The notes: generated by a model from the letters alone, not told the origin. A stretch of DNA of 64,000 bases from Jezberella montanilacus (GCF_003003055.1 NZ_PVTV01000003.1:1-64000); one strand, 5' to 3'; shown: positions 7,697 to 19,588, counted from the first letter of the stretch. Numbers and translations are program-made.

Positions 7697-9423
7697 AGCG
7701 CCTGCCATTTTTCAATAGCCCCGTTTTGCATGTGAGTTTTCCTTTGTGGCGTGCAAAACTTGTGCAGATATTGCTGTTCTTGGCTTTTGCTGCGTTAGTG
7801 GCAAGAGCCCTTTACTTGCAGGTGGTGACCACCGACTTCTTGATCCAGAAAGGTGATGAGCGGTACACGCGCACGCGCTCTCTGCCAGCGACTCGCGGCA
7901 AAATCTCAGATCGTAACGGGGTGGTATTAGCGGCCAGTATGCCAGCCAAGGCAATCTGGGCGGTACCGGAAAACGTCAACGACGCCCCGCGTGCAAAACT
8001 TAATGCCCTCGCTGAGTTGCTGTCGATGAAACCAGCTGAGCTGGATAAAAAATTGCAAAACGAAGACAAGAGCTTCGTTTATTTACAACGGCAGGTGCCG
8101 CTAGATGTTGCGCAAAAAATCGCTGAACTAAAAATACCGGGTGTTAATCAAGATGACGAAACCAAGCGCTATTACCCCGAAGGCGAGGTCATGGCTAATA
8201 TCGTCGGCTTCAATAACCTTGAAGATAAAGGGCAGGAAGGCGTTGAGTACGCCTTCAACGATGAATTGAAAGGGCGACCCGGCAGTCGTCGCGTCATGGC
8301 TGATCGGCTCGGTCGGGTGATCGAAGATGTCCGCGCGGTTAATCTGCCGGTTGATGGGCGCGATGTGAAGCTGACGATTGATACGCGCATTCAGTATCAA
8401 GTCTATCGTGCCTTGCAAGAGGCCATGACAGCTAATAACGCCAAGGGCGCTGCCGCTGTCGTGGTCGATGTGCAAACCGGCGAAATCCTGGCGCTTGGCA
8501 ATATGCCCACTTACGATCCAAATCTGCGCGATAGTTTTCACGGCGGTAACTTGCGTAATCAGGCGCTAACCGACACCTTCGAGCCAGGCTCGATCATGAA
8601 ACCATTCACCGTCGCCCTTGCACTGGATCTCAAGCGTATTGACATGAATACGCAGTTCAACACCGGCAACGGCAAGTTTCAATATCAGGGTGCCACGATT
8701 ACCGACGTGAGTAGAAATGGGGTCTTGACCCCAGCAGGCGTTTTACTTAAATCGAGCAATATCGGTATGACCATGATTTCGGAGCGCCTTGAAGCGAAAG
8801 AAATGTGGAGTCGCTTTACCGAGTTGGGCTTAGGTCAGGCGCCTCAGACCGGCTTTCCAGGTGCCGCAGCGGGAAGGTTAAGGCCTTGGGAGCGCTGGCG
8901 TCTGATTGAAAAAGCCACCATGTCATACGGCTATGGGCTATCGGTATCCTTGCTGCAGATGGCGCGTGCCTATACGACCTTTGCGAGACAAGGTGACATG
9001 ATCGGGTTGACACTGCTCAAGCGCGATCAAATACCAGAGACCAATCGAGTATATCCTCCAGAAATTGCGGAAAAGATTCGAGTGATGCTTGAGGCCGCGG
9101 CTGGCCCGGATGGGGCGAAGGCAGCGCATGTGCAGGGTTATCGCGTGGCAGGTAAAAGCGGTACAGCTCGCAAGATTGTCAACGGCCAGTACAGCACCAG
9201 TCGTTATCGCGCTTCGTTTGTTGGCATGGCACCAGTGTCAAATCCCCGAATTATCGTCGCTGTCACCATAGATGAGCCGCAGGCTGGGGTTTATTACGGC
9301 GGTAAGATTGCCGCCCCGGTCTTTTCAAATATTGTGGGCGGTACCTTGCGAATTCTTGGTATTCAGCCTGATGCACCGTTTGATTCGAGTGTCGCCACCG
9401 TGACGCCAGGGGTGGTCAGATAA
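7693..9423 (+). CDS. ftsI: peptidoglycan D,D-transpeptidase FtsI (PBP3)
   Basis: FtsI is the septum-specific transpeptidase that cross-links peptidoglycan with FtsW. The 576-residue protein has one N-terminal membrane span (about residues 24-43), a class B PBP dimerisation domain that includes the segment RTRSLPATRGKISDRNG, and a C-terminal penicillin-binding domain. All three catalytic motifs are intact: SIMK with Ser300 and Lys303, SSN at 354-356 and KSGT at 488-491. Length matches E. coli FtsI (588). It overlaps ftsL by four bases and shares its last base with the murE-murF start. Confidence 0.97.
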   Translation: MKRLPFFNSPVLHVSFPLWRAKLVQILLFLAFAALVARALYLQVVTTDFLIQKGDERYTRTRSLPATRGKISDRNGVVLAASMPAKAIWAVPENVNDAPRAKLNALAELLSMKPAELDKKLQNEDKSFVYLQRQVPLDVAQKIAELKIPGVNQDDETKRYYPEGEVMANIVGFNNLEDKGQEGVEYAFNDELKGRPGSRRVMADRLGRVIEDVRAVNLPVDGRDVKLTIDTRIQYQVYRALQEAMTANNAKGAAAVVVDVQTGEILALGNMPTYDPNLRDSFHGGNLRNQALTDTFEPGSIMKPFTVALALDLKRIDMNTQFNTGNGKFQYQGATITDVSRNGVLTPAGVLLKSSNIGMTMISERLEAKEMWSRFTELGLGQAPQTGFPGAAAGRLRPWERWRLIEKATMSYGYGLSVSLLQMARAYTTFARQGDMIGLTLLKRDQIPETNRVYPPEIAEKIRVMLEAAAGPDGAKAAHVQGYRVAGKSGTARKIVNGQYSTSRYRASFVGMAPVSNPRIIVAVTIDEPQAGVYYGGKIAAPVFSNIVGGTLRILGIQPDAPFDSSVATVTPGVVR

Positions 9424-12263
9424 TGCACTCGAGCCTCATCGAAGCAACGACAGATACCCAGACATTAATTGACCTGCTGAGACTGCATTCGTCTCCTCAA
9501 GCGAATTTGAGTGGCAACTCACGGGCAATCCAAATTGGCGATGTATTTGTGGCGTGCGACGGCGTGATCGGTGATGGTCGACGTTACGTCGGCGATGCCG
9601 TCAGTCGAGGTGCAGCGGCCGTGCTGATTGATGTCACGGATGAATCTGAGTATCAGCAGTTTGTGCTGTCTGTTGCGCCTCAGGGCGCGCTGTTGCTAGG
9701 TGTCGTGGGCCTTAAGCAGCGTATGGCTGAGCTGGCCGATCGTTGGTACGGCCAACCCTCTTCGCATTTGCACATCGTCGCAGTAACCGGAACGAATGGG
9801 AAGACCTCTTGCGTCAATTGGTTAGCGACTGCTTTGAACAGCCTCGGCTTAAAAGCCGGAACCATTGGAACGCTGGGGGTTTCGTTTCCTGATGGACGCC
9901 TTGAGTCGAGTGACCTCACCACGCCTGACGTCATCTCTGTTCATCGTGCTTTAGCCTCACTGCGTGCCGCAGGAGCTGAGTACGTTGCCATCGAAGCATC
10001 ATCAGTGGGCATTGAACAAGGAAGGCTTAGCGGTGTTCGTCTGGCTGTCGCTGCATTTACGAATCTATCTCATGATCATCTTGATTATCATGGCGATATG
10101 GCAAGCTATGAGGCAGCTAAGCGAGCCTTGTTTGACTGGCCTGAATTGACGCGAGCAGTGATCAATATTGAGGATGTGGTTGGTCAAAGATTTGCTCAGT
10201 CAATGCGATTTAAGGCATTGACCTACTCGACCAAGTTGAGTCAACTAGCCGACATACGAGCCGCAGCGGTGAAGCTTGGTTCCGCGAGCGTCAACTTTGA
10301 CCTATGCGTCAAACAAGCTATGCAACCGATTGCAGTAAAGGTTGTCGGTCAGCACAATGTGTCTAATTTATTGTGTGTCGCTGGCGTGTTGTCCGAACTT
10401 GGCGTGGATGCAGGACGTATTGCGGGCGCACTGGGTTCGTTGACGTCGGTTGATGGTCGTTTGCAATATGTGGAACCCGTTGTAGCGGACCCCTCACTGC
10501 CTTCTGTGGTGGTTGATTACGCGCATACCCCGGATGCTTTGCAGCGGGTGTTGACGAGTTTGATCCCGCTTGCCCACGCTGGGGGTGGCAAACTCTGGTG
10601 TGTGTTCGGCTGCGGTGGCGACCGCGATTCGGCTAAGCGCCCAATGATGGGAAGAATTGCCGCCGACGCCGCCGACTATGTCGTCCTGACCAGCGATAAT
10701 CCTCGCCATGAGTCTGCTCAGTTGATTCTTGAACAGATTCGGTCCGGACTGTCAGCAACTCATTTAAATGTTGCAACGGAAGCAGATCGCGCTCAAGCGA
10801 TTCTGACAACGATCTTCAAAGCACAACCCAACGATCTGGTATTGCTTGCAGGCAAAGGACACGAGACCTACCAAGAAATCGGTAATGTCCGCTACCCCTT
10901 CGATGATAGACAATGGGCACGCGCTGCTTTGCTGCTGCGGCGAGAGCCCAGCATTCAGACGGACTCGCGCAAATTGAGGGCTGGTGAAGTGTTTCTGGCG
11001 CTCAGAGGCGACCAATTCGACGGTCACGCTTACTTGCAGCAGGTCGCGCAAGCTGGGGCCTGCGCAGCAATCGTTGCAGAACCAGTACTGGCCGCTGCCA
11101 TTCCCCAGATTGCTTTAGGTGAGACGCGGGCAGCTTTGCTTCAACTCGGCAAGGCATGGCGGTCGCAATTCAATATCCCTGTGATCGCCGTGACGGGTAG
11201 CAACGGCAAGACAACGACGAAAGAGATGATCTCATCGGTGTTGGCCGCCTGGCTAGGCGCGGACAATCAGCTCGCAACGCAAGGTAATCTCAATAATGAC
11301 CTTGGCGTGCCATTGACCTTGTTGCGCCTGCGTTCGATACATCGTGCGGCAGTGATCGAGTTAGGTATGAATCATCCCGGTGAGATCTCGATCATTGCTG
11401 ACGCGACCAAGCCAACGGTTGCACTGGTCAACAACGCACAGCGCGAGCATCAAGAGTTCATGGCCACGATCGAAGCGGTTGCAGTCGAAAATGGTCAAGT
11501 CTTTCGCTCTTTGCCAGCAGAGGGCATTGCTGTTTTTCCTGCTGCTGATGAATATTCAAGTCTCTGGAGCACGCTTGCAGGCAAGTGTCGCCAACAGTCT
11601 TTTGGTTTGCAGTCTGATGCGACAGTCTATGCAACAGACCTTGAGGTCGATGCGTTTGGATCCTCACTTCACTTGCACGCCCCTGCTGGTGAGTCTCGGT
11701 TGACGTTGTCCATACCGGGTATGCACAACGTTCGTAACGCATTAGCTGCCGCCGCCTGCTGCCTGGCCGCAGGCGCGCCCATTTCCGCTGTTTCACGAGG
11801 GCTAGCGGGTTTTAGCGCGGTAAAAGGGCGAATGCAGTGTCATCGAATCGCCCCGGACAGCATCCTGATCGATGACACCTATAATGCCAACCCGGATTCC
11901 GTTCGTGCCGCAATTGATGTGTTGGCTGGCATGCAATCCCCTACCGTTCTCGTGCTGGGTGATATGGGCGAGGTGGGCGCAAACGGCCCTGCGATGCACC
12001 ATGAAGTCGGCGCTTACGCCCGGCAGCGCGGAATCAATCATTTAGTCACCTTAGGTGATGCGACTCAGGAAACCGCACGTGCGTTCGGCGTTGCTGCGGT
12101 GGTTTGCGAGTCAGTCGAACAAGCGGTTGATGCGATTCGCAGCCTTAATCCGGTGAGTTTATTAATAAAAGGATCGCGCTTCATGTGCATGGAAAGAATC
12201 GTCTCGCGTTGCCTGGAAATATCCGAGGCAGCGCATAGTGATATGGTGAAACATGCTGTTTAA
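9423..12263 (+). CDS. murEF: MurE-MurF fusion: UDP-MurNAc-tripeptide synthetase and UDP-MurNAc-pentapeptide synthetase
   Basis: One 946-residue protein carries two Mur ligases that act in sequence. The MurE half (about 1-495) adds meso-diaminopimelate. It has the P-loop GTNGKT at 123-128 and the DNPRHE motif at 425-430, whose DNPR marks mDAP specificity. The MurF half (about 505-946) adds D-Ala-D-Ala. It opens with [19 protein letters not shown], has the P-loop GSNGKT at 592-597 and the [10 protein letters not shown] segment. No stop or frameshift lies between them. The first ~20 residues usual at the MurF N-terminus are missing at the junction. Such a fusion is known from Bordetella and relatives, which supports the family placement. 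It overlaps mraY by 11 bases. Confidence 0.97.
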   Translation: MHSSLIEATTDTQTLIDLLRLHSSPQANLSGNSRAIQIGDVFVACDGVIGDGRRYVGDAVSRGAAAVLIDVTDESEYQQFVLSVAPQGALLLGVVGLKQRMAELADRWYGQPSSHLHIVAVTGTNGKTSCVNWLATALNSLGLKAGTIGTLGVSFPDGRLESSDLTTPDVISVHRALASLRAAGAEYVAIEASSVGIEQGRLSGVRLAVAAFTNLSHDHLDYHGDMASYEAAKRALFDWPELTRAVINIEDVVGQRFAQSMRFKALTYSTKLSQLADIRAAAVKLGSASVNFDLCVKQAMQPIAVKVVGQHNVSNLLCVAGVLSELGVDAGRIAGALGSLTSVDGRLQYVEPVVADPSLPSVVVDYAHTPDALQRVLTSLIPLAHAGGGKLWCVFGCGGDRDSAKRPMMGRIAADAADYVVLTSDNPRHESAQLILEQIRSGLSATHLNVATEADRAQAILTTIFKAQPNDLVLLAGKGHETYQEIGNVRYPFDDRQWARAALLLRREPSIQTDSRKLRAGEVFLALRGDQFDGHAYLQQVAQAGACAAIVAEPVLAAAIPQIALGETRAALLQLGKAWRSQFNIPVIAVTGSNGKTTTKEMISSVLAAWLGADNQLATQGNLNNDLGVPLTLLRLRSIHRAAVIELGMNHPGEISIIADATKPTVALVNNAQREHQEFMATIEAVAVENGQVFRSLPAEGIAVFPAADEYSSLWSTLAGKCRQQSFGLQSDATVYATDLEVDAFGSSLHLHAPAGESRLTLSIPGMHNVRNALAAAACCLAAGAPISAVSRGLAGFSAVKGRMQCHRIAPDSILIDDTYNANPDSVRAAIDVLAGMQSPTVLVLGDMGEVGANGPAMHHEVGAYARQRGINHLVTLGDATQETARAFGVAAVVCESVEQAVDAIRSLNPVSLLIKGSRFMCMERIVSRCLEISEAAHSDMVKHAV

Positions 12264-13425
12264 GCTATTCGGATGGCTCGCGGACAATCAACTTCGAGGC
12301 TTCTCGGTATTTGAGTACATTACCTTGCGCGCGGTTTTGGCTTGCGCCACCTCGCTGATAATCGGATTGATTGCCGGTCCGTTGGTGATTCGTCGGCTGA
12401 CTGCCATGAAGATCGGTCAATCGGTGCGCAGCTACGGTCTCGAGTCTCATCTCGTCAAAACGGGGACCCCGACAATGGGTGGGGCGCTGATCTTGATTGC
12501 TATCGGTGTGAGCACGCTCCTGTGGGCTGATTTAACCAATCGTTTCGTGTGGGCCGTTTTGTTAGTCACTTTTGGGTTTGGCTGGATTGGCTGGGCGGAC
12601 GACTATAAAAAAGTGGTGGATAAGGATCCTGAGGGGATGTCAGCCAGGCAGAAGTTTTTTTGGCAAGCGGTGATCGGCTTAATTGCCGCGATTTACTTAA
12701 CCTTCGCAATCTCGGCGCCAAACAATGCGAACTTGTGGGTCTTGATCTCGGATTGGATATCGAGTGGTTTCACGCTCACCCTGCCAACACGCGCTGATTT
12801 GATTGTGCCTTTCTTCAAGTCTGTCAGTTACCCTCTTGGAACCCTTGGTTTCATTGCGTTAACCTGGTGTGTGATTGTTGGTACCAGCAATGCAGTGAAT
12901 TTGACTGACGGCCTGGACGGTTTGGCAATTATGCCCACGGTGATGGTTGGTTCAGCACTTGGCGTATTTGCCTATGTAGTCGGTCGGGTTGACTACTCTA
13001 AATATCTCTTGTTTCCCTACATACCTGGCGCTGGTGAACTGATGATTCTGTGCGCTGCACTGGCAGGCGCAGGATTGGCTTTTCTATGGTTTAACGCCTA
13101 TCCCGCACAGGTTTTCATGGGCGATGTCGGTGCGCTTGCGCTAGGCGGCATGCTCGCAACAATTGCGGTGATCGTCCGACAGGAAATAGTCCTGTTTATC
13201 ATGGGAGGCGTCTTTGTCGCCGAGACCCTTTCAGTGATGTTGCAAGTGAGCTGGTTCAAATACACCAAGAAGAAATATGGACAAGGCCGCCGGATTCTTC
13301 GTATGGCCCCGCTTCACCACCATTTTGAAGCCAGTGGTTGGAAAGAAACACAGGTCGTCGTGAGGTTTTGGATTGTCAGCATGATGCTGGTTCTGGTTGG
13401 TCTGTCGTCTTTGAAAATACGTTGA
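12253..13425 (+). CDS. mraY: phospho-MurNAc-pentapeptide translocase MraY
   Basis: MraY transfers phospho-MurNAc-pentapeptide to undecaprenyl phosphate, making lipid I in the inner membrane. The 390-residue protein has about ten hydrophobic spans. Diagnostic motifs are GTPTMGG, the acidic [42 protein letters not shown] with the Mg-binding Asp, and the cytoplasmic PLHHHFE. Length suits the E. coli type (360) with a slightly longer periplasmic loop around residues 155-180. The start overlaps the end of murEF by 11 bases, so translation is likely coupled. Confidence 0.97.
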   Translation: MLFKLFGWLADNQLRGFSVFEYITLRAVLACATSLIIGLIAGPLVIRRLTAMKIGQSVRSYGLESHLVKTGTPTMGGALILIAIGVSTLLWADLTNRFVWAVLLVTFGFGWIGWADDYKKVVDKDPEGMSARQKFFWQAVIGLIAAIYLTFAISAPNNANLWVLISDWISSGFTLTLPTRADLIVPFFKSVSYPLGTLGFIALTWCVIVGTSNAVNLTDGLDGLAIMPTVMVGSALGVFAYVVGRVDYSKYLLFPYIPGAGELMILCAALAGAGLAFLWFNAYPAQVFMGDVGALALGGMLATIAVIVRQEIVLFIMGGVFVAETLSVMLQVSWFKYTKKKYGQGRRILRMAPLHHHFEASGWKETQVVVRFWIVSMMLVLVGLSSLKIR

Positions 13426-13430
13426 GTAAG

Positions 13431-14957
13431 ATGAGTCAATTGCTACAAACGACAAACGAGCAGCTCCTGATCCTAGGGTTGGGAGAGACAGGTGTCGCTG
13501 CTGCGAAGTGGTGTGTCAGACAAGGGTGGCAAGTGCGTGTTGCGGACACGCGTGTCGCCCCTGGTGGCTTGTTGCAATTACAACGTAGTTGTCCCGACGC
13601 ATCAATTGATTACCGTCTTGGCTGTGAAACCCTTGAGCCCTTGCTGCTTGAGGGCATTTCACAATTAGTGTTGAGCCCAGGTCTTTCGCCCATGCAGTCG
13701 CCTGTTGCTGAACTCTTGCAAGCGGCTCGTTCGGCCAACATACCTGTCATTGGTGAGATTGAGCTATTTGCTCAGGCGTTGCAAAGTTTGCAGCAGCGGA
13801 CAGGGTACCAACCAAAAGTGCTGGGCATTACGGGCACCAACGGTAAAACGACCGTTACTGCATTGACGCAACACATGCTTGAGAGCTCTGGCATCAAGGC
13901 TCGAGCGGCGGGCAATATCAGTCCAGCCGCGCTGACCGCCTTGATGTCCGCACTGGACGAAGACGACCTGCCCGAGGTGTGGGTGCTTGAACTTTCGAGC
14001 TTTCAGCTGGAAACGATCCACAACTTGCGCTACACGGCAGCTGTTGTGCTGAACGTGACACAAGATCATCTGGACTGGCATGGTGATATGGCGTCCTACG
14101 CTGCCGCCAAGCAGAAAATTTACCAATCGGCTGACTTGAGTATCGTTAATCGCGATGACGCACTGGTGATGAAAATGTGCGCCGAGCCAGCAGGCGTTAA
14201 CGTACGCTCGTTTGGTCGCAGTGCACCGAGCCTGTCAGGGGATTTAGGGCTTGAGACCAGTCATGGCGTGCATTGGTTGGTCAAGTGCGAAGCCAACGAA
14301 TTTGCCAATGAGCAATCGCCTGCCCCAAGGCGTAAAAAAGATGCTGTCCTACCGAAACGTCACCCTGGGCGTGTTGTTCGCATGATGCCCGCTGAAGCGC
14401 TCGCTATCAAAGGCCTGCACAACGCGTTGAATTGCGAGGTTGCATTGCTGTTGGCTCACGCGGCAGGTGCGTCGTGGGGAACGATGCTTCGGGCAGCGAG
14501 TGAGTACGCGGGTGAACCTCATCGAATGCAGTTTGTCAGATCAGTTCGTGGTGTTGATTTTTTTAATGACAGCAAGGGTACCAACGTCGGCGCGACGGTG
14601 GCTGGGCTCGAAGGTTTAGGAAAACCAAGCATTCTGATCGCGGGCGGTGTCGGGAAAGGTCAGGATTTCCTTCCTCTGGCTGAAGCGGTCAGTCGGCACG
14701 TCAAGCATGTCGTACTGATCGGTGAGGCTGCTGCTGCGATACGTGACACGTTAGCTTTAACAAACGTTGTTTGTGAAGACGCGCACAGCATGATAGACGC
14801 AGTCAGTAAAGCATTTTCAAAAGCAGTTGACGGGGATGCAGTGGTGCTTTCGCCGGCTTGCGCAAGCTTTGATATGTTCAACAACTACCCACATCGCGGT
14901 GAGTGCTTTGTCGAAGCAGTTAATGAAATGGCGCTTGAGCAAGGGGAGCTCGTATGA
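13431..14957 (+). CDS. murD: UDP-MurNAc-L-Ala--D-Glu ligase MurD
   Basis: MurD adds D-glutamate to UDP-MurNAc-L-Ala. The 508-residue protein has an N-terminal Rossmann-like start LLILGLGETGVAAAKW, the ATP P-loop ITGTNGKTT near residue 136, LELSSFQLE, NVTQDHLDWHG and the C-terminal FFNDSKGTNVGATVAGL. It is about 70 residues longer than E. coli MurD. Part of the excess is a Lys/Arg/Pro-rich insert near residues 285-313, before the KGLHNALN segment. The ATG at 13,431 is used because the family begins just before the Rossmann strand; an in-frame start at 13,338 would lie deep inside mraY. It overlaps ftsW by four bases. Confidence 0.96.
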   Translation: MSQLLQTTNEQLLILGLGETGVAAAKWCVRQGWQVRVADTRVAPGGLLQLQRSCPDASIDYRLGCETLEPLLLEGISQLVLSPGLSPMQSPVAELLQAARSANIPVIGEIELFAQALQSLQQRTGYQPKVLGITGTNGKTTVTALTQHMLESSGIKARAAGNISPAALTALMSALDEDDLPEVWVLELSSFQLETIHNLRYTAAVVLNVTQDHLDWHGDMASYAAAKQKIYQSADLSIVNRDDALVMKMCAEPAGVNVRSFGRSAPSLSGDLGLETSHGVHWLVKCEANEFANEQSPAPRRKKDAVLPKRHPGRVVRMMPAEALAIKGLHNALNCEVALLLAHAAGASWGTMLRAASEYAGEPHRMQFVRSVRGVDFFNDSKGTNVGATVAGLEGLGKPSILIAGGVGKGQDFLPLAEAVSRHVKHVVLIGEAAAAIRDTLALTNVVCEDAHSMIDAVSKAFSKAVDGDAVVLSPACASFDMFNNYPHRGECFVEAVNEMALEQGELV

Positions 14958-16141
14958 GCCTGTTTGCGGACCTAACCAATAGCGTCAACGCCGTGAGGCC
15001 CAATCGCACCAATATGCGTAATTACGATCCGCTTTTGATGATCGCAGTTATCACCTTGGTTTCTGTGGGTTTGCTGATGGTTTATTCGGCGTCGATTGCT
15101 CTGGCAGATGGCCCTCACTTTGCCAACTACGGCCGATATTATTTTGTGGCAAGACACGCGGCCTTTGTTGCTATCGGTTTTCTTGCCGCTGCACTGGTTT
15201 ACACCGTACCAGTCGGTGCCTGGCAAAAAATCACCATCGCGATTTTTATCGGTTGTCTGATATTACTGTTGCTGGTGCTGATTGTCGGTAAAGAGGTCAA
15301 TCATGCGGTTCGGTGGCTGGCGTTTGGTCCGATCAATTTCCAGCCATCTGAACTGATGAAAGTCGCCGCGCTGCTTTATGCCGCTGACTACACAGTTCGG
15401 AAGCAAGAGTATATGCAAAACATCTGGCGTGGGTTTATACCCATGGCCTGCGCGTTGCTGGCAGTTGCTGGTCTGTTGTTGCTCGAACCAGATCTTGGCG
15501 CGTTAATGGTGATTGTTAGTATTGCAATCGGCATCCTGTTTCTGGGCGGGATCAATGCACGCATTTTCATCGCACTGGCAGCTTTGTTGCCCTTGGTTTT
15601 TGCCCTGCTGATTTGGCTCGCACCGTGGCGACGTGCGCGAATATTTGCTTATCTGGATCCGTGGAATCCGGCCACCACGCTCAGTAGTGGTTATCAGTTA
15701 TCACATTCACTCATCGCAATTGGTCGTGGCCAATGGTTTGGCGTTGGCTTGGGTTCGAGTGTAGAAAAACTTCACTATCTGCCTGAAGCTCACACCGACT
15801 TCATCATGGCTGTTATAGGCGAAGAACTCGGTTTTGCAGGTGTTTCAGCAATGATCTTGCTATTTGCTATTGTGGTGCAACGGTGTTTCGAAATTGGTCG
15901 ACAAGCTATTGCAATGGATCGCGTGTTTAACGGCCTGGTCGCTCAAGGCGTCGGTATATGGATTGCAGTGCAGACGTTCATCAACATTGGCGTCTGCTTG
16001 GGGTTGTTGCCGACCAAGGGATTAACTCTGCCGCTGGTGAGTTATGGTGGTTCGGGCATTGTGATGAATCTTTGTGCGCTAGCACTGGTCGCACGGATCG
16101 ATTTTGAGAATCGCTTGATGATGAGAGGAGGACGCGGATGA
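14954..16141 (+). CDS. ftsW: septal peptidoglycan polymerase FtsW
   Basis: FtsW is the SEDS-family glycosyltransferase that polymerises lipid II at the septum with FtsI. The 395-residue protein has about ten membrane spans. Diagnostic segments are MVYSAS in the first span, the [19 protein letters not shown] loop, [11 protein letters not shown], the periplasmic [15 protein letters not shown] and the C-terminal [20 protein letters not shown]. The N-terminal cytoplasmic tail is about 28 residues. The start overlaps murD (ATGA) and the stop overlaps murG in the same way. Confidence 0.97.
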   Translation: MSLFADLTNSVNAVRPNRTNMRNYDPLLMIAVITLVSVGLLMVYSASIALADGPHFANYGRYYFVARHAAFVAIGFLAAALVYTVPVGAWQKITIAIFIGCLILLLLVLIVGKEVNHAVRWLAFGPINFQPSELMKVAALLYAADYTVRKQEYMQNIWRGFIPMACALLAVAGLLLLEPDLGALMVIVSIAIGILFLGGINARIFIALAALLPLVFALLIWLAPWRRARIFAYLDPWNPATTLSSGYQLSHSLIAIGRGQWFGVGLGSSVEKLHYLPEAHTDFIMAVIGEELGFAGVSAMILLFAIVVQRCFEIGRQAIAMDRVFNGLVAQGVGIWIAVQTFINIGVCLGLLPTKGLTLPLVSYGGSGIVMNLCALALVARIDFENRLMMRGGRG

Positions 16142-17211
16142 GCCACCCTCTGATTCTGATCATGGCAGGGGGTACAGGCGGGCATATCATGCCTGGCCTT
16201 GCTGTCGCGGATGTGATGAAGTCTCGGGGTTGGTCAGTTGCGTGGCTGGGTAATCCTGAAAAAATGGAGGGTCACCTTGTTCCAGCCCGCGGCTATCCGC
16301 TATCCGCAGTGAACTTTGCGGGGGTTAGAGGTAAAGGGCTACTGACTAAGCTGAAGGCACCCTTTCAATTGCTGAGCGCGATGTTTCAGGTTTGGGGTCA
16401 CTTTACTCGGATGAAACCCAGCGTGGTCTTGGGCATGGGTGGTTATGTGGCCTTGCCTGGCGGGTTGGTCTCATGGCTAAAAGGCGTGCCACTGGTTGTG
16501 CACGAGCAAAACGCAGTCGCGGGTATGACGAACACGGTGTTAGCCAAATTCGCGCAGTGCTTGCTTGCAGGCTTCCCCATTTCATTGCCCGAAGCTCGCG
16601 TGGTGGGAAACCCGGTCCGCGCAGATCTATTGAAATTAGAGCCTCCTACTCAACGTTACGCTAAACGAAGCGGAGCGCTTAATGTGCTTGTGCTTGGCGG
16701 ATCGCTTGGAGCAACAGCATTAAACAGAATTATGCCCCAGGCTGTCGGCCTCATTACTGAGCAAGATCGCCCCGTCATCACTCATCAATCTGGCGCACAA
16801 CACATCACCGCAATGAGTGAGCAGTATGCACAGGCGGGTGTCGATGCACTGTGCTTGCCGTTCATTGACGATATGGCAAATGCCTTGGCCACTGCTGATT
16901 TGGTTATATGTCGCGCGGGCGCGATGACAGTCGCTGAAGTGGCAGCAGCAGGTGTCGCGGCTCTCTTTGTGCCGTTTCCGCATGCGGTTGATGATCATCA
17001 AACAGCCAATGCCGTTTATTTAACTGAACAGGGCGGCGCGTGGTTGATACAGCAAAAGGATTTGACCGCATTATGGTTAAGTCAATGGTTGCAAGCGAGA
17101 ACACGAGCGGAATTAGCTGAAGTCGCAGCTCAAGCTCAGCGCTATGCGCAACCGGATTCAGCGAATCGCATCGCTGATATTTGTGAACAAGTTTGTAAGG
17201 TTACGTCATGA
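16138..17211 (+). CDS. murG: UDP-GlcNAc:lipid I N-acetylglucosaminyltransferase MurG
   Basis: MurG makes lipid II by adding GlcNAc to lipid I on the inner face of the cytoplasmic membrane. The 357-residue GT-B protein has the N-terminal glycine loop [15 protein letters not shown], the second loop [34 protein letters not shown] and the UDP-GlcNAc site [16 protein letters not shown] with [13 protein letters not shown]. It is full length and overlaps ftsW and murC by four bases each. Confidence 0.97.
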   Translation: MSHPLILIMAGGTGGHIMPGLAVADVMKSRGWSVAWLGNPEKMEGHLVPARGYPLSAVNFAGVRGKGLLTKLKAPFQLLSAMFQVWGHFTRMKPSVVLGMGGYVALPGGLVSWLKGVPLVVHEQNAVAGMTNTVLAKFAQCLLAGFPISLPEARVVGNPVRADLLKLEPPTQRYAKRSGALNVLVLGGSLGATALNRIMPQAVGLITEQDRPVITHQSGAQHITAMSEQYAQAGVDALCLPFIDDMANALATADLVICRAGAMTVAEVAAAGVAALFVPFPHAVDDHQTANAVYLTEQGGAWLIQQKDLTALWLSQWLQARTRAELAEVAAQAQRYAQPDSANRIADICEQVCKVTS

Positions 17212-18605
17212 AGCATCGCATCGAGCAGATCCATTTTGTCGGCATCGGCGGTTCAGGGATGAGCGGTATTGCAGAGGTTCTGTTGAACTTGGGTTATCGC
17301 ATCTCTGGCTCTGATCTGGCCGAGTCCGCGGTGACGGCACGGCTGGCCAAGCTGGGGGCCAGAATTTCGGTTGGTCATCATGCAGACAACGTCACGGGTG
17401 TTGATGCGATCGTGACATCGACCGCGGTTGCCAATACCAATCCAGAAGTGATTGCCGCGCGACAGGCACGCATCCCGGTTGTCCCGAGGGCTGTCATGTT
17501 GGCAGAGTTGATGAGACTGAAGCGAGGGATCGCTGTCGCGGGGACTCACGGCAAAACCACAACGACCAGCCTAGTCGCCAATGTGCTTGAAGCTGGCGGG
17601 CTTGATCCAACCTTTGTGATTGGCGGCAGGCTAAATTCAGCTGGTGTGAATGCTGCGCTTGGCCAGGGAGAGTACATCGTTGTTGAAGCGGATGAATCAG
17701 ATGCCTCTTTCTTGAATCTTTTACCGGTGATGGCCATCATCACAAATATTGATGCGGATCACATGGATACTTACGGCCATGATGTGGCCAAGCTCAAGAG
17801 TGCCTTTGTGGAATTCACGCAGCGCCTACCATTTTATGGCAGTGCTGTGGTCTGCGTGGATGACGCGAACGTCAGAGAAATTATTCCCTTTATTTCACGA
17901 CCAGTGACTACCTATGGGTTCACTGCTGACGCTCAGGTGTACGCGACTGATCTCCAGGCAAATGGCACTCGAATGTCATTCAATGTGCAGCGCAAGGACA
18001 GAAACGAAGTTCTACCTAGCTTGTCGATCGAATTGAATTTACCCGGTCGCCATAACGTCTTAAATGCGTTAGCGGCCATTGCGGTTGCGACGGAGTTGGG
18101 TGTTTCTGACCAAGCTATTGCAAGCGCGCTATCTGAGTTCAGAGGAGTTGGTCGTCGTTTTACCCAAGTGGGTGAGTTTGCCGCAGCAAAGGGCGGCAAA
18201 TTTACTGTCATTGACGATTATGGCCATCATCCAGTAGAGATGGCCGCCACGCTCGCTGCAGCCCGGGGTGCCTGGCCCGATCGCCGAATTGTTTTGGCTT
18301 TTCAGCCGCATCGTTACACGCGCACGCGTGACTGCTTTGAAGATTTTGTGCGGGTACTCGGCCTCGCCGATGCGGTGGTTTTGACAGAGGTTTACGCGGC
18401 AGGTGAGCAGCCCGTGGTTGCGGCCGATGGCAGAGCCCTGGCGCGAGGCGTCAGAGTTGCAGGCAAAGTTGAACCGATTTTTATTGAGGATGTCGGCGCA
18501 ATGCCGCAAGCAATCAGGGATATCGCTCTCGATGGTGATGTGGTGGTTGTCATGGGTGCTGGATCCATTAGTAAAGTGGCTTATAGCTTCGGAGAAACTG
18601 CATGA
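17208..18605 (+). CDS. murC: UDP-N-acetylmuramate--L-alanine ligase MurC
   Basis: MurC adds L-alanine to UDP-MurNAc, the first ligase step of the stem peptide. The 465-residue protein has the N-terminal nucleotide fold [21 protein letters not shown], the P-loop [10 protein letters not shown] near residue 112, [24 protein letters not shown] and the C-terminal [14 protein letters not shown] and [10 protein letters not shown]. All family motifs are intact. Four-base overlaps join it to murG and ddlB. Confidence 0.97.
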   Translation: MKHRIEQIHFVGIGGSGMSGIAEVLLNLGYRISGSDLAESAVTARLAKLGARISVGHHADNVTGVDAIVTSTAVANTNPEVIAARQARIPVVPRAVMLAELMRLKRGIAVAGTHGKTTTTSLVANVLEAGGLDPTFVIGGRLNSAGVNAALGQGEYIVVEADESDASFLNLLPVMAIITNIDADHMDTYGHDVAKLKSAFVEFTQRLPFYGSAVVCVDDANVREIIPFISRPVTTYGFTADAQVYATDLQANGTRMSFNVQRKDRNEVLPSLSIELNLPGRHNVLNALAAIAVATELGVSDQAIASALSEFRGVGRRFTQVGEFAAAKGGKFTVIDDYGHHPVEMAATLAAARGAWPDRRIVLAFQPHRYTRTRDCFEDFVRVLGLADAVVLTEVYAAGEQPVVAADGRALARGVRVAGKVEPIFIEDVGAMPQAIRDIALDGDVVVVMGAGSISKVAYSFGETA

Positions 18606-19576
18606 ACGCACAGTTCGGCAAGGTTGGTGTTTTGTGTGGCGGCCGGTCCGCTGAGCGCGAAGTTTCGCTGATGTCCGGCAATGGTGTTTGCGAGGCGCTG
18701 AGAAGCAAACAAGTCGACGCCCATCTTTTCGATACAGGGCTGCACTCGATTGCGGAATTGATTGATCAGAAATTTGATCGCGTGTTTATTGCTTTGCATG
18801 GTCGTTACGGTGAAGATGGCACATTGCAGGGCTTACTTGAGCTGCTGGGCGTTCCCTACACTGGCAGTGGGCCGATGGCGTCTAGCATCGCTATCGACAA
18901 AATCATGACGAAAAAAGTCTGGTTGCAGGCAGGCTTAATGACCCCCGGCTTTGCAGAGATTGTGAGTGAAGATCAACTTGAGAAGGCGGTCAGTAAGTTA
19001 GGCTTGCCGATGATGCTGAAGGCGCCTAATGAGGGTTCGACCCTCGGCGTGGTCAAAGTCACGAAACCTAGCGAACTTTCGGCAGCCTATCGCGAAGCAT
19101 CGCAATACGACAAAGTCGTTCTCGCTGAACAATTTGTCAAAGGCAAAGAGATTACTGTGGCCATCATCGGCTCTGGCGAGCAAGCGAAAACCCTCCCGCC
19201 TATACAGATCGTTGCACCTGAAGGTAACTACGATTATCAGAATAAATATTTTACCGACGTAACGCAGTATTTTTGCCCTGCACCGATCGCTGATAATGTA
19301 AGTGAACACATAGGGGCGCTAGCGTTGCGGGCGTATCACGCACTTGGGTGTGAGGGCTGGGCAAGAGCAGACTTCATGCTGGATGAGCAAGACCGCCCTT
19401 GGTTGATTGAAATCAACACCGCCCCAGGTATGACGGGGCACTCGCTTGTGCCAATGGCGGCGAAAGCTGTTGGCATGAGTTATCCGGAGCTTTGCGTCGA
19501 GATACTTGAGACCGCGCGTTGTAAAGTCGGTTCGCCTCACGTGATTGTCAAACCCATCCAATCGATGACGGCCTAA
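18602..19576 (+). CDS. ddlB: D-alanine--D-alanine ligase DdlB
   Basis: DdlB makes the D-Ala-D-Ala dipeptide used by the MurF half of the fusion upstream. The 324-residue ATP-grasp enzyme has the N-terminal [17 protein letters not shown] with the catalytic Glu, [20 protein letters not shown], the lid segment [10 protein letters not shown] and the Mg-binding [19 protein letters not shown]. Length suits DdlB (306) with a short C-terminal extension. The four-base overlap with murC suggests coupled translation. Confidence 0.97.
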   Translation: MNAQFGKVGVLCGGRSAEREVSLMSGNGVCEALRSKQVDAHLFDTGLHSIAELIDQKFDRVFIALHGRYGEDGTLQGLLELLGVPYTGSGPMASSIAIDKIMTKKVWLQAGLMTPGFAEIVSEDQLEKAVSKLGLPMMLKAPNEGSTLGVVKVTKPSELSAAYREASQYDKVVLAEQFVKGKEITVAIIGSGEQAKTLPPIQIVAPEGNYDYQNKYFTDVTQYFCPAPIADNVSEHIGALALRAYHALGCEGWARADFMLDEQDRPWLIEINTAPGMTGHSLVPMAAKAVGMSYPELCVEILETARCKVGSPHVIVKPIQSMTA

Positions 19577-19588
19577 CAGGAGCAATTT

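Noticed and set aside
13338-13430. A longer MurD beginning inside mraY.
   Set aside because: The added residues do not look like MurD, and they overlap a conserved part of MraY. The ATG at 13,431 matches the family start.
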